64,000 nt of DNA, taken from assembly GCA_022419385.1 (NCBI GenBank), contig JAJUBI010000004.1:2957286-3021285 (forward strand), given 5' to 3'. Source of the DNA: Paraconiothyrium sp. Pb-2020 (lineage: Eukaryota; Ascomycota; Dothideomycetes; Pleosporales; Didymosphaeriaceae). The position numbers and the translations under genes are program-made. The stretch's first letter is position 1; each line of letters begins with the position of its first letter. This document shows, piece after piece, positions 1-12,232 of this stretch. Below the pieces are notes generated by a model. The model ran no database searches. It saw nothing but the letters and a program-made list of their open reading frames with translations, and had not been told where the DNA came from.

Positions 1-345
1 CATGCCATAGCATAACGTGAAGCGCCGCATCGAAGCTTACTCACTCCTCAGAACCCGGACGAGCACCCAGGATCCAGACCTTTTGCTTCTCCTGCCGCGC
101 GACCGCGGTCTGCTGCTCCGCGCGTCATCCCACGCTGCTGTTGCAGTCACCGAGCGCCGCTATTTCCGGACCCGCCACTGCACATCATCCGCCTTGTCGT
201 TCCTGAGCCTTGGCCATCTTCGTCAACACCAGAGAAATCTCTGAGCCAGTAGCATTCTCCTCCCGCTCAGAACTTTTCGTGTTGGCCGTTGCTTACTGCT
301 GTTACTTGGATATTAGTGCCCAGAGCTCCCGCAAAAGCCCGCAAA
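1..345. other. 5' flank of the SVF1-like gene
   Basis: No gene is supported here. Open frames in this stretch run into the first exon and intron of the next gene and look unlike any family I know. It most likely holds the promoter and 5' leader of the downstream gene, with pyrimidine-rich tracts before the start codon. Confidence 0.5.
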
Positions 346-1670
346 ATGTTTCGCTGGGCCCAGCAGCAGTCAGTACCTCTCCAGGGCACCCGCCGGACCT
401 CTCGGCACGTGCCGGGTTCCGCATCCCCTCTGTCACCGCTGCATGCTCACACTCATGCAGGTTGGCCAATGTCGCCGGTACCCAGGAACCCGAGTACGGC
501 CCAGAAGCCATTCATCCCGTGGGCAAGAACGCTGGCGAGCCCGCCTATACGGAGCTCAAGAAGGAGCACTTGAAGTGGAAACTAGTCGAGCAGACCTGCG
601 TCGAGACGCAGACGTTTTATCTCCAGGCCGACAGTGGTCACTATTGCTTTATGCAGGTAATCTACAACAACATTGCGTACGTCTTGCGCATCACACCACC
701 TCGAATAGCAGCTGATTTTTACAACCAGCGGTTTGCGCATCACGACACAGTTCAACGTCAAGATCTGGTACCCGGATAACGAGAAGCCAGTCGTTTGGAC
801 TAGCGATCCCCTCGAGAACTACGGCTTCGACGAGGACCAATTCTGTTTCTTCGCCGACGGCATCTCGATTGAGCTATCGGAAGATGGTTCTTCTTACAAT
901 ATCAAGTCTGCGCGCAATGACAAGAGCATGGTCGACGTCAAGTTTGAGCGGGTGGCTCCAGGTTTCTTAGGAGGAGCGGATGGCACGACCAACTACGGAA
1001 CCGATCCCAAGGCGCCCTGGGGTTCCATGCGACATGCGTTCTGGCCGAGGGCAAACGTTGAGGGCAGGATCATCACCAACGGCGAGCAGATTGACTTCAA
1101 GGGCCGGGGCATGTTCAGTATGGCACTGCAGGGCATGAAGCCTCACCACGCAGGTTCGTAGCTTTCACGATTCTTGAATTAATGCTAACAAGGACAGCTG
1201 CTCGATGGAACTTTGTCAACTTCCAGTCGCCCAGCTACTCCGCGATTCTGATGGAGTTCACTACGCCCGCCTCTTATGCCAACACCCTTGTCCGTGTTAG
1301 CGGCATTGCTACTGACGGCAAGCTGCTTCTTGCCAATACTAATGCTGGTGATGTGAAGCACACGGCGACCAAGCAGGATAGTGAGAACGACTGGCCCGAA
1401 CCTACTGCGGCAAGCTATACCTGGGAGGGCAAGACAGACGATGGCAAGGAGGTGTCTGCCCATCTCGAGGGCAGCCTCGGAGATCGTCTGGACCGTATAG
1501 ATGTTATGGCCGAAGTCCCAGGCTTCGTCAAGGCCATTGTAGCCACTGCGGCAGGCACGAAGCCTTATATTTACCAATACAAATCGAAATTGACTCTCAA
1601 GGTCAAGGTGGGCGACGAGGTAAAGGAGGAGGAAGGCACACTGTTCACCGAGGCCACTTTCATCTCGTAG
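346..1670 (+). CDS. SVF1: SVF1-like survival factor, lipocalin-like
   Basis: Four exons are supported: 346-368, 461-676, 729-1153 and 1198-1670, giving 378 residues. All junctions are GT-AG and keep phase. The start reads MFRWAQQQ followed by LANVAGTQEPEYGPEAIHP, the usual start of fungal Svf1. The body carries family-typical stretches such as CVETQTFYLQADSGHYCF, NVKIWYPDN, DPKAPWGSMRHAFWPR and RGMFSMALQGMKPHHA, and it ends in EATFIS. Svf1 proteins contain two lipocalin-like halves, and in yeast they act in survival under oxidative stress and in sphingolipid/ceramide handling. The 8-residue first exon is normal for the family. Length matches the roughly 380-residue norm. No break is seen. Confidence 0.93.
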
Positions 1671-2182
1671 ATACCGGATGCGTTTTGGATAGACGTACGA
1701 CACCTAGCTTTAACGATTGTATGACACTCAGGACAGGCGCTTGAGGACCTAATGAAAGATAATTATCCGGGCATTGAGATCCTGTGTACTTTCGCGAACG
1801 TGACAGCCCACTCTCCAAGTGCCGCCTTGCCACTTCTTGCCCTGTAGTTTGTGAAACGGGTGCTGGTTATCGAGTATCACGAAGCGCTCCATGCAGCAAA
1901 GCATTCCCTCTACCAACGGTTAAGACAATGATCAATCCAAGTCTGTTCACCCAAATCGCAATCCTGGAATTACTCACGAGCCCGTTTGCACGTTCAGGCC
2001 AACACAAACGTTCCTTCCTCAAACAGCTACCTACCCCGCACGAGATCAGCTGATTACGCGAATCCACCAGCCCGCCCTCTGTTCGCGACATCTCGCTATT
2101 TGAACCGCGCTTGGCGTAGTCCTAGCACTTGAGTGTTACTGTCACTGCACCTGTATCTTGCTCACTACACACCAACTGAGCA
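1671..2182. other. Intergenic between SVF1 and H4 variant
   Basis: No gene is supported. It holds the 3' end of the SVF1-like gene and the upstream region of the H4 variant. Short open frames on both strands lack recognisable motifs. Confidence 0.5.
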
Positions 2183-2914
2183 ATGGCAAAAGAGCGACTT
2201 GTGCCGCCCGGCTTTGACAGCGGTACACCTCGCTTCATTCCTGCAAGTTCCAATTCACGACCTGGCATGAGTCGCCCACTGGGCTCACTACCCTCGTCAA
2301 ATCCGTCGCGAGCTACACACTTGGGTCTCGGGCTTGGCAAAGGTAAGGGAGCGGCTGGCCTGGGCCGCAAAGGACTGCTCAAGCGACACAAGTAAGTATA
2401 GTGAGTTTGAATACGTAGCAACAAGCTCACAAATTGGATTAGGAAAGTGCAGCGCGATACCATCCAGGGTATCACGAAAGGAGATATCCGGTAAGGGCGA
2501 GCTTTCTCAGGCCACCGTGTTGTGGTCGCGGTTCTGCTGGATGCCTGGTCCTTCCTAGACCCTGCGTGCTGATCTCCATGTAGGCGACTTGCGAGGCGTG
2601 GCGGCATCAAGAGGATATCAAGTACCGTCTACGAAGACGTGCGAGACGTTTTGAAGGACCGCTTGCGAACCGTGAGACTCTTCTCTATGACGTGCATACG
2701 TCGCTTACACCACGCATAGATATTACACAGCATCACGGCCATTGTGGAGAGCGATCCGAACAACCGCAAGACTGTGGTAGTTCAAGATGTGATATTTACA
2801 CTGCAACGGGTGCGTCTTACACTTGCTACCACTCACAGATGCTGACAACTGTAGTTGGGGACCCCGATCTACGGTTTTGATGCGACGTTCGACGGCAAGC
2901 ATCGCAAAGGCTGA
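2183..2914 (+). CDS. Divergent histone H4 variant
   Basis: Five exons (2183-2391, 2443-2490, 2584-2671, 2720-2809, 2855-2914) give 164 residues; canonical H4 has 102. From about residue 67 the H4 fold is clear: KRHKKVQRDTIQGITK, then RRLARRGGIKRIS, VYEDVRDVLKD, RKTVVVQDVIFTLQR and a terminal YGF. The tail keeps a GLGKGKG-like acetylatable segment. Odd points: an N-terminal extension of about 50 residues rich in Pro and Ser, the replacement of the VTYTEHAK segment by an acidic stretch one residue longer, and a C-terminal extension of about nine residues after YGF. Canonical core H4 is among the slowest-evolving proteins known, so this is a variant. Neurospora crassa is known to carry a divergent, dispensable H4 variant (hH4v); whether this is its ortholog is inference. 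No H3 gene is adjacent. Confidence 0.88.
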
Positions 2915-4694
2915 GGCGGCTGGTGTACACATCACCTCCACCGGGTTGATGTGCAGAGCAGATCAGGAACGGAACGATAATATTCGTTCAAGCCGACTTT
3001 CTTTTGCCTCTGTGTCTTCTAGTGTTCAACATTATACCCCGGCGTCATCCACGGCAGCATCTATATGCTGTCTTTGCAGCAACACGACCCTAACGATGTG
3101 AGTTGCAGCTCGGCCCCCGGATTCGTTTCGCGGGTTGAACAAGACAGTTCAGCATGCAGGTCGAATGCATCCATTGCATTCATCTTAATCAAAGTCACTT
3201 ATTAGGATCTGGAGTTTGTTCGAATAGTGTACGGTGAAGGAGACGGGCTGTGGGTTGCTAAGTTGCAATGAAAATTCCCAAAGGCTTTCTCTATACAACA
3301 TCTCAATCCTCCTTTCTCGTTGACATGCGGCGGAAAATGGTACCATAGTTTCACACTGACGCATGGGGCGGCGTGCCATTCCATTGAATAGTCCAGAATC
3401 ATCGGTTTTATGGCCGTATCACTGCGGTCGTCTGCTTTAATATAAATCGCAGGGTTCCACACGGTAGAATGCGATTACGAATTCGTTCAATTTCTCCCCG
3501 CTGCGGTCTGCGGCATTCGCTTTGCATCAGCAATAATATCCGATATCGGCAAGCGTGTCTGTGAACTGGACAGAGTTACAGGCGGATGCACTTTATGCAA
3601 AAAGGAAGCAAATGTAGGACCTAAACGAAAAGTTCGAAGAATTCAGGACCTGGGGAGATCAAGAAGTGCATCAAAATACCATCGGTCCAACATCCGACGT
3701 CACCACGCGATCACAAATCATAAGACTGCGGTGAGTTCTCCACCATGCTTTCATAGTATTTGATAGCGCTTCCAGACCTTTCCTCGGCGGTAGCGTTTGT
3801 TCCTGAAGGCGTCATGGTCTAGGGAGATGGTGCAATCAGCATCGCCTTGCCTGAAGAAGGTTTAGCGCGGCTCAAACAATCAGCCACCACGACCTTATTT
3901 TCTAACATCAAGGAATCCGGGGTAGGTTATAGTGGGAAGGGTCGGGCTTGCCAGCGCTTATCAATGTCTTGAGTCATTTTCAGGCCACTCTGCGAAACGC
4001 GAAACTCATCTGCTGGAAGAAATGAAGGAAAACCTACGATGCAATGTACCGATTGTTCCACAGACGAATCCAGACAATGAAGTCCCTGAGGTTGAGTCCC
4101 GAAATCGGACTCATTGATTGTGGTCCACAAAATGTTGCAGACGGGCAAGCCTACGGCCATAGTCGAACACTATGCAACACGCAGTTATCGACATCGATGT
4201 AGCCCAAAAGTCTTGGCCACTTGCAGGTTTCCCCGGAAGTGTACTGCAATTGTGGGGAAGCAGCATGACTCTGTCCGTGTCATGTCCGTGCGAGACGGTA
4301 TTGTGTGCTATTGCGCCATCGATCTAGTACCGCGAGGGTGAGTTGATTATGAAATATCGAAGAAGTCCCGCGGTAAGTATGCATGTTATTTAAGTAGTTG
4401 AGTAGGTCGTTGTGCTGAATTTCCTCTACTTTCCTATCTCAAATTGTGTTCATCGAATTTTTGACACGTTTATGAAAGGGAGCACATACGCCTGCTCACC
4501 ACACCACCCGTCACGCTAATAATTACAGCGTACTCGACCAATTTCAGAGGTTTGAACACAGGGTTACTTGAGTCCCAGAAGAGGACTGCCACTGTTGCTC
4601 GGGTGACCGTTGTACACATCATCATCTCACCAGGTCCCGAGGACTGTAATACACCTACTTGAATCTACAAAAGCCTTCGAAGCCAAATTCCACC
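2915..4694. other. Gene-poor spacer with possible degraded coding sequence
   Basis: No intact gene is supported. An open plus-strand stretch at about 3467-3735 has coding-like composition with several cysteines, and another lies at about 4160-4310, but neither has a clean start or recognised family. The last 300 bases are probably the promoter of the dioxygenase gene. Confidence 0.4.
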
Positions 4695-6000
4695 ATGGCA
4701 CCTGGCCTACTTGAGACTACGACCGAAGTCACTCAAGTGGCCACCAAAGGCCTGAAGAACACTCTTGAGCCCACCGGTAATACCTTCAATTACGTCCCCG
4801 GCCGCACCACCGTCAAAAAACACGATGAGACATACAAATACGAGGACCTCCGACCTCGCTTCCCCGACATTACCTGGCCTGCTCTCACTCCTGTCGAATA
4901 CCACGACAAGGGCTTGCTAGGCGATGCCAACTTCAAGAATCTCCTTTCCTCGGCTACAGATGTCTTCGACTACAACCCGAAAGTTGGTACTGAGATCCAC
5001 GGGGTCGACCTTGCCAATCTCACGGATTTGCAGAAGAATGACCTTGCGCGCTTGATCGCTACGCGGGGTGTGGTGTTCTTCAGGGACCAGAAGAACTTCG
5101 GGGTTGACGAGCAGCGAGCATTGGGGAAGTACTTCGGAGAGCTGCATAGCCATGCTACGACTGCGATGCCGAGGCGAGAGGGGCTCGAGGATGTCCACGT
5201 CGTGTTTACAGGGGAAAATTCACCAGATCTGAGGGCTCTGTTCACACCGACCTTCCTGTGGCACTCGGATGTAAGTTTCATTCCCATCGACTCCTGCACC
5301 AAGAAGTGTTGCTAACGCTCGATGAAGGTCACATACGAAGAACAGCCCCCTTCGTACACCTCCCTCAAGGTCCTCACCGGCCCGCCGCGCGGCGGCGGCG
5401 GCGACACCCTCTGGTCCTCTCAATATGCAGCCTACGACATGCTCTCGCCCTACATGCAGAAGTACCTTGAGTCTCTGACCGCCATCCACTCCGCGGAACT
5501 CCAAGCGCAGGGCACGCGGGAGCTAGGCCGCACTGTTCGCCGCGAGCCTGTGACCACCGCCCATCCTCTCGTCCGCACGAACCCCGTTACAGGCTGGAAG
5601 TCGCTGTTCTTCAACCCGGGCTTCGTGACCAAGATCGTCGGCGTGCCCAAGACTGAGAGCGACGCGATTATCGGGCTACTGAATGAGATTGTGGCGACAA
5701 GTCCTGAGGTGCAGGTTCGCTTCCAGTGGAACGAAGGCGATGTTGCTTTCTGGGATAATAGAGTTTGCGTAAGTCGAGCTTCTTGTGCGAGCAACAATAA
5801 CAGGTGTTGATGGATGATAGAACCATTCCGCGAGCTACGGCTTTGCGCCACACCGGAGACACGCTGTGCGCGTGTGCTGCCGTGCTGAGCGTCCTTATCT
5901 CGATCCGGCAAGCAGAAGCCAGGAAGATGATCTCTCGGCCGTGTACGGCATCCCGAAGGCGAACAAGGATGGCTCGGGCATTGTGAACTACAACGACTGA
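4695..6000 (+). CDS. TauD/TfdA-family 2-oxoglutarate dioxygenase
   Basis: Three exons (4695-5270, 5328-5768, 5821-6000) give 398 residues. Fungal members of this family are annotated as alpha-ketoglutarate-dependent taurine or sulfonate dioxygenases. They oxidise a substrate next to a heteroatom, using Fe(II), O2 and 2-oxoglutarate and releasing sulfite or a related product. Sequence support: GVVFFRDQ at about residues 120-127, the HxD iron ligands in FLWHSD (His190, Asp192), the distal NHSA histidine at about 341, and a downstream Arg pair for 2-oxoglutarate. The first intron falls directly after the iron-ligand Asp codon. The start is the ATG in a good CACC context at 4695; an in-frame TTG at 4659 is not needed. 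Actual substrate is unknown. Confidence 0.9.
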
Positions 6001-6862
6001 GTCGGGTTCTCTTGTTCGTTGCCCCTCTCTTCCTAAAGAGGACGTAATTGGCGTATGTGCTTAGATAATTTTGCTGCGGCTTAGCGATGGGTATCTGGTT
6101 TCTGTTTTCTGACGACAGTATGCGGGTACATGATATGTTCATGCCTGCTTAACGATGTGTATATGCATGCCTCTAGCACCATATGAGTAGAAAGTGGTGG
6201 TATATTCAATATGAAGAAAAATAAGTAGTCAATCCTCTCCATAATGATCATCTGTGTGCTTGAGTCGTGAGATATGGTGACATGATGCTCCGCTGATGCT
6301 CCGCTGATGGAGCTTCGCCAACCATGCGAGTATGAGAGACCGTGTAGATACTCATCCTTTGTCAGAGTATCAACTTGACAGTACCAAGAAGGTGAAGCTA
6401 TGGTTGTAGAATTTCATGCCGTGTACTGATGAGCAGGCGCACGCAGGACGCAACTGTACCGAGTGACATCCATTGTTTCCGTCCTAAGCATATATGTGCA
6501 TGACCCAATATCGTATGTGTTCTTTCCGCAGAACGCCATTTCATTCCTTTCCCGTGAGTCCCCAATACGATGTTACAGCCTCGCCATCATTAGTCGTACA
6601 ACATCTCCTATCCCCGATGCCGTATCGTATGTGGCGAATCGTACCACTAATGAATAGTGGAAAGAGTCGATGTCCGTAGCCAAGGCCATTAATAAAGGCG
6701 AAAGCGCCGCGCCAAAAATGCTTCTATGCAGAACGCTGCAAAGAATCCAATCCATCGTATCCGAGTATGTCCCAAACTCCTGTGCGCCCGTGAACGAAAA
6801 AGTATAAAACAACCTCTTGTGAATCATTCGGGCAGTCCAGCCCTCAAATCCAATGTCCTCCT
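6001..6862. other. Intergenic, no convincing gene
   Basis: This stretch separates the convergent dioxygenase and small membrane protein genes. A 101-residue minus-strand open frame at 6573-6878 overlaps the end of the small protein in another frame and has no known motif. It could be a further exon of that gene. Otherwise nothing is recognised. Confidence 0.4.
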
Positions 6863-7162
6863 TCACCCTCGCCTCCAAAATCCTGTCAAAGCATCAAAGC
6901 TCGCCGGCACCGGCACGCCATTTATACTCATCCACCGCACGTCCACCTCCGTCTTCTCTTCGCTTTCTCGTCTCGCCGCTTCCTTCACCGTCGGTAACCG
7001 TGGCGGCGGCCACACTCCGGCTTCAGCAAGTTTGTGCGACAGTGCTGGATGTGTGCCCTTGTAGACGTGGTAGAGCTCGTAGCTAAGGTAGGTGGCAGTA
7101 CCGATTTCAAGGGCGAGCGCGAGATTTTGGAATTTTGGGGGCGCTATCTTGATGACGCGCAT
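6863..7162 (-). CDS. Small hypothetical protein, one possible membrane segment
   Basis: A single-exon frame of 99 residues starts MRVIKIAPPKFQNLALALEIGT. Residues 10-32 form a moderately hydrophobic helix (LALALEIGTATYLSYELYHVY). The centre is proline-rich (WPPPRLPTV), followed by a charged stretch. I do not recognise the family. It is divergently arranged with the PRP22 gene and shares a 410-bp intergenic region with it. The frame ends shortly after TGFWRRG; a donor-like GG/GTGAAG lies at the end, so the true protein could continue through splicing into the open frame at 6573-6840. Confidence 0.55.
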   Translation of the reverse strand: MRVIKIAPPKFQNLALALEIGTATYLSYELYHVYKGTHPALSHKLAEAGVWPPPRLPTVKEAARRESEEKTEVDVRWMSINGVPVPASFDALTGFWRRG

Positions 7163-7572
7163 TATGGTGGTGTGCGAACGGTCGTGGGAGTGGATCGTTG
7201 GGAGTGGTGATGGGGGTGCGGCGGCGGAGGTGAGAGGTGAGTGGTTGGCGGGCTCGGGGACTTGACTGATCTTGGCGCTACATGGCGATTTGCCGCTGCC
7301 TCTGCCTTGACTTTTTTGGTTTCGAACTGCACAACTCCGGTTGTACCTTACGTTCTATGGCTGCTGCGAACCGGTGATTTGACTGCAGGCTGGCATCTAT
7401 CGGCCCTCCCGGCGCAGAACGTCTCGCGCCTGCGATTTCTCACGTTTGCGACACGCTTCTCCACCACCTACAATACTGCCCAGGCTCCGCTTGCGTAGAT
7501 ACAGGCGGTGTCAAGCCAGCACTGTCTCCATACGCTCGTATATTTAGCGCTTGACCAACTGCGCTGTGCACC
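7163..7572. promoter_or_regulatory. Shared divergent promoter region
   Basis: This 410-bp gap lies between the start codons of the small minus-strand gene and PRP22. No other gene fits. I see no clear TATA element; transcription in both directions from here is inferred from gene orientation. Confidence 0.4.
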
Positions 7573-10500
7573 ATGGACGATCTCGCCAACCTCGAATACC
7601 TAGCCCTAGTCGCCAAAGTTACAGACGAGATACGAAACCATGTCGGCGTGGATGACAAGACGCTCGCCGAGTTCATAATTGATCAACATGCAAATGCCAA
7701 AGGCCTTGACGACTTCGAGACGCAGCTCAAGGATATTGGCGCAGAGTTTCCCACCTCGCTCATCAAGAGCATCGATCGTTTGATCCTCACATTACACCCG
7801 AAATATAAGAACAAGGGTGGAGCAAATGGCAGGGAAACCAATCAAGATGGCGGAGACGAGACCGACCGCAAGACGCGCGTGTTCAAGGGCCTGGCAATTC
7901 CGGACAAGGAGGTGGAGTTTGGGGTAGAAGCCGACCAGGAGGAGAATGGGAAGGCGCAACTGGATGCGCTCGACGATACCTTTGCCATGCTAGAAGGTCT
8001 GGCCGGACCTACAGCTGGTGGAGGGCGGAGGGACAGGTCCGCGCGTAAGAGGAGCATGAGCCCACCCGATGACGAGTATCGCGACAAAGGGAGGAACAAG
8101 CGGTACAGGCGGTCATGGTCACGCTCGACTTCCAGGAGCCCTAGGCGACGTCGCGACGGTCGTCATGATGAGCTGATTTTCCAAGACGAATTCGGACGCG
8201 ACCGCACCGTAAAACGACAAGACAAGACGCGTTCACGGCGGAAATACCGCGACGAAGATATAGACGAATTTCGCCGACTGCCCACGCCGGAGATTGACGA
8301 CGAGCCAGTCCTGCACAAGGTCTATACTGGCAAGGTAACAGGACTCAAACCATTCGGTGCCTTCGTCAACTTGCAAGGAGTGCGGGGCAAGGTTGACGGC
8401 TTGGTGCACGTTTCACAGATCCAGGACGGGGCGCGTGTGAACGACCCAGCCGACCTTCTGTCGCGAGGTCAAGAGGTCAAGGTCAAGGTAATTAAGATGG
8501 AAGGCGGACGCTTGAGCCTCTCGATGAGGGAATGCGATCAGCGCACAGGTCGAGATCTCGCCCCTGCTCAACGTATAGGAACTGGTGCGAATATGTCCGC
8601 ACTTGGGGGAGGTGCTAGTGAACCTGTTGCTGTCGTTGAGGATGGCTTCAATAGTCGAAGAAACGGCATGCGCAAACGAATGACATCGCCTGAGAGGTGG
8701 GAGATAAAACAGCTGATAGCCTCCGGTATCATCCCTAGGTCGGACTATCCAGACATTGACGAAGACTATAACGCACACGTCAACGGCGAAGGTGGTTTTG
8801 AAGAAGAAGAGGACGTGGATATTGAACTTACGAACGAGGAACCCAAGTTTTTGGAGGGTCAGACAGCAAGGGCATTGGAGCTCTCGCCAATCCGTGTCGT
8901 CAAAGCCCCCGACGGATCTTTGAACAGGGCTGCAATGCAGGGTGACACGCTTGCACGCGAACGTCGCGATCTGCGACAACAAGAAGCTCAAGAGAAGGCT
9001 GCAAAGGAGGCTGAGAAGGTTGATCTTAGCAGTCAGTGGAATGACCCAATGGCACAACAACGGCAATTTGCAAGCGATCTACGCAATACTCGAACAAATC
9101 ACGCGCCCGAGGCTGTACCGGAGTGGAAGAAGGTTGCACAGGGAAAGGCATCCTTTGGTAAACGTACGGACATGAGCATCAAGGATCAGCGTGAATCTCT
9201 TCCAGTCTACAAGTTCCGGACACAACTACTTGAGGCAGTCAAGAACAACCAAATCCTTATTGTCGTGGGCGATACTGGCAGTGGCAAAACGACGCAAATG
9301 ACACAGTACTTAGCTGAAGCTGGTTACGCGAACGAGCTTATGATAGGTTGCACCCAGCCACGTCGTGTGGCAGCCATGAGCGTAGCAAAGCGTGTTGCTG
9401 AAGAAGTCGGCTGCCAACTGGGCAATGAAGTGGGCTACACGATTCGATTCGAAGACAAGACCGGCCCAGATACACGCATCAAGTACATGACTGATGGTAT
9501 CCTTCAAAGAGAGATCCTTCTGGATCCTATGTTGAACAAATATTCCTGCATTATGCTTGACGAGGTATGTTCTTAACAGAGCGCCCGTTCGAACTTCTTT
9601 TCTTTAGTAGTGTCTGTTTATATTAACGTATACAGGCTCACGAGAGGACGATTGCTACGGACGTGCTTTTCGGACTATTGAAGAAAACATTGAAGCGGAG
9701 ACCCGATATGAAGATCATCGTGACCTCTGCCACTCTCGACGCAGATAAAGTACGTACATGCTTTATGATTTAAGAAGCTTGGCTAACTTCATACTAGTTC
9801 AGCAGTTACTTCATGGAGGCCCCTATCTTCAGCATTCCCGGTAGAACCTTTCCGGTCGAAATCATGTATTCTCGCGAACCCGAGTCCGACTATTTGGACG
9901 CCGCGTTGGTTACGACAATGCAAATACACTTGACGGAGCCCGCCGGTGATATTCTACTTTTCCTTACTGGTAAGGAGGAGATCGACAGCAGTTGCGAGAT
10001 TCTCAGCGAGCGAATGAAAGCCTTGGGTCCGAACGTCCCTGAGCTGGTAGGTTTAAAAAATCATTTAGCTAGGAGTGTTCACCAATTGACTCAAACTAGA
10101 TGATTTTACCAATATACTCGGCGCTACCAGGAGAGACTGCGAGTCGCATTTTCGAGCCGGCGCCGCCAGGAACTCGAAAAGTGGTCATTGCCACCAACAT
10201 TGCCGAGACGAGTTTGACTATCGATGGCATCTACTATGTCATCGATCCCGGCTTCGTAAAGCAGTCAAGTTACGACAGCAAGCTCGGTATGTACTGACTG
10301 TAGATAGGAAGACTTGTCACTAATTTTATTAGGCATGGACCGACTCCAGATCACACCTATTTCACAGGCGCAAGCACGACAGCGTAGCGGACGTGCTGGT
10401 CGAACGGGTCCTGGTAAATGCTTCAGGCTCTACACCGAAGCAGCTTTCCAGAATGAGATGCTTCCGACCACCATACCTGAGATTCAGCGTCAGAATCTTA

Positions 10501-11542
10501 GTAACACAATCTTGATGCTGAAAGCCATGGGTATCAACGACCTCCTCCATTTCGATTTTATGGACCCACCGCCCACCAACACGATGCTTGGTGCTTTAGA
10601 AGAGCTCTATTGCCTTGGTGCACTGGATGACGAAGGTCTCCTCACGCGTCTCGGCCGCCAAATGGCAGACTTCCCCATGGATCCCTCACTCTCGAAAGCT
10701 CTCCTCACTAGTGTTCAGATGCAGTGTTCTGACGAAGTGCTCACCATCGTTTCCATGATTTCCGCTACACAAAACATCTTCCATCGCCCACGGGAAAAAC
10801 AACAACAAGCGGACCAGAAGAAGGCCAAGTTCAACGACCCCTCTGGCGTAAGCAAATTCCCGGGTATACAGTGGACGTATCTGTCTGGTAGAGTAAACAG
10901 GTTCTTTACTCGCTTGGCTGAGACATGCACCAGGTATCAGTTCACCCTGACTCGACTCACACTGACTTTTGATAGGACCACATCACGCTGCTAAACGTGT
11001 ACAATGGCTGGAAGGCCTCAGGTTTCAGCACGCCATGGTGTTTCGAAAATTTCATTCAGCCCAGAAATATGCAGAGAGTCAAAGACGTCCGCCAGCAACT
11101 TCTCCAACTCATGGCGCGGCACAAGCACAACCTCACTTCCTGCGGCCGCAATACGCAGAAAGTCCGACAAGCGCTTTGCTCAGGCTTCTTCCGCAACAGC
11201 GCGCGCAAGGACCCCTCCGAAGGCTATAAAACGCTCGTCGAGGGCACACCGGTGTTCTTGCATCCGTCGTCGGCGCTCTTCGGCAAGCCCTCGGAACACG
11301 TCATTTATCAGAGCTTAGTGGAGACAACAAAGGAGTATATGCATTGCGTCAGTGCGATCGAGCCGAAGTGGCTGGTTGAGGCGGCGCCGACATTCTTCAA
11401 GGTTGCGCCGACGGATAGGCTGAGTCAGAGAAAGAGAGCGGAGAGGATTCAGCCGCTGCACAATAAATTTGCGGGAGAGGACGATTGGAGATTGAGTGCG
11501 CAGAAGAGGCAGGGTAGGGGTGGAGGTGGTACTTGGGGATAG
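7573..11542 (+). CDS. PRP22: Pre-mRNA splicing DEAH-box RNA helicase PRP22 (DHX8)
   Basis: Six exons (7573-9564, 9636-9749, 9798-10046, 10100-10286, 10333-10847, 10976-11542) give 1207 residues, typical for the family. Prp22/DHX8 releases spliced mRNA from the spliceosome using ATP. Domains: a DHX8-type N-terminal helical region (1-85), a short Arg/Ser-rich patch (about 160-195), an S1 RNA-binding domain (GKVTGLKPFGAFV, about 250-320), Walker A GDTGSGKTTQ (about 565), DEAH, SAT, TNIAETSLTIDG and QRSGRAGRTGPG, then the ratchet and OB-fold regions ending in GRGGGGTWG. The S1 domain distinguishes it from Prp2, Prp16 and Prp43. Introns 1 and 2 fall inside or next to catalytic motifs: DE/AH and just after the SAT motif. 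All joins keep phase. Confidence 0.96.
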
Positions 11543-12232
11543 AAGTACTTGCTTACTCCTGAGACGCGAATCTCTCATGTAGGACTAAAACAACATCTGA
11601 TGTTAGCTACAAGAACAAGCACTGAAGCTGTCGAGACGTCCAGGACGATGATAATCAGGTGCCGATGCTCTGCTAACCGCGGAACGAGATACACGCCTTA
11701 GACGACAGATTGACGCGGAGTTGTCCCTGGTGCCCGCATACGAATGCCGTTTTGGGGTGTACCCTATACCCGATCCTCTCTGGCGCAAGATGCTAGCCCC
11801 TCTCGTCGCGGCCGCCTCTCCCTCTCTGTGCACCTTATCAACACGCAGATAACGTCGGCCCCTTGGTCCTTGACACACCAATGCCTCCATCTTCAAGTCG
11901 TCGCGCGTCTACACCTCAGAGTTGCAGTGGTCCAAGCTACTGGAGAGGCATGGTATACGCTGGCGGCGCTGGGTGGTCTCAGGATGCTAGGTGTGGAGGA
12001 GGGTTTCCCCGGACGTGGGGTACAAGCTTCAATGGCACCCCGGCTGACCTGCAGCACTATACACGTCTCGGATAAGGCTACGAGCGGTGGCGTTGTTTGT
12101 GGTGGGGTCTCTCCACAGGGTCACTTGGTTTTATAAACCCTCCTGTGCTGCACTCGCTGTCAGTCGACGCATCGCGTATCATTCTTGTCTTCGTATCTTG
12201 GCTGCGTGCATCGATCGGGGGAGTTTTGCAGT
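11543..12232. other. Intergenic with permease promoter
   Basis: No gene is supported. Open frames here are short and without motifs. The right end carries a TATA-like element upstream of the permease start. Confidence 0.5.
12132..12137 (+). promoter_or_regulatory. TATA box of permease gene
   Basis: TATAAA lies 96 bases upstream of the permease start codon at 12233, at a plausible distance for a fungal core promoter. Confidence 0.5.

Noticed and set aside
210..779. 189-residue plus-strand frame over the SVF1 start
   Set aside because: It reads through SVF1 introns 1 and 2; the spliced model gives the conserved N-terminus instead.
1185..1703. 172-residue minus-strand frame
   Set aside because: Antisense shadow of the last SVF1 exon.
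5450..6142. 230-residue minus-strand frame
   Set aside because: Antisense to dioxygenase exons 2 and 3.
8413..9066. 217-residue minus-strand frame
   Set aside because: Antisense to the first PRP22 exon, which has clear domain evidence.
10848..10975. PRP22 intron 5 as coding
   Set aside because: The frame is open into the intron, but splicing GGC/GAC restores the family sequence DPSG-DHITLLNVYN.
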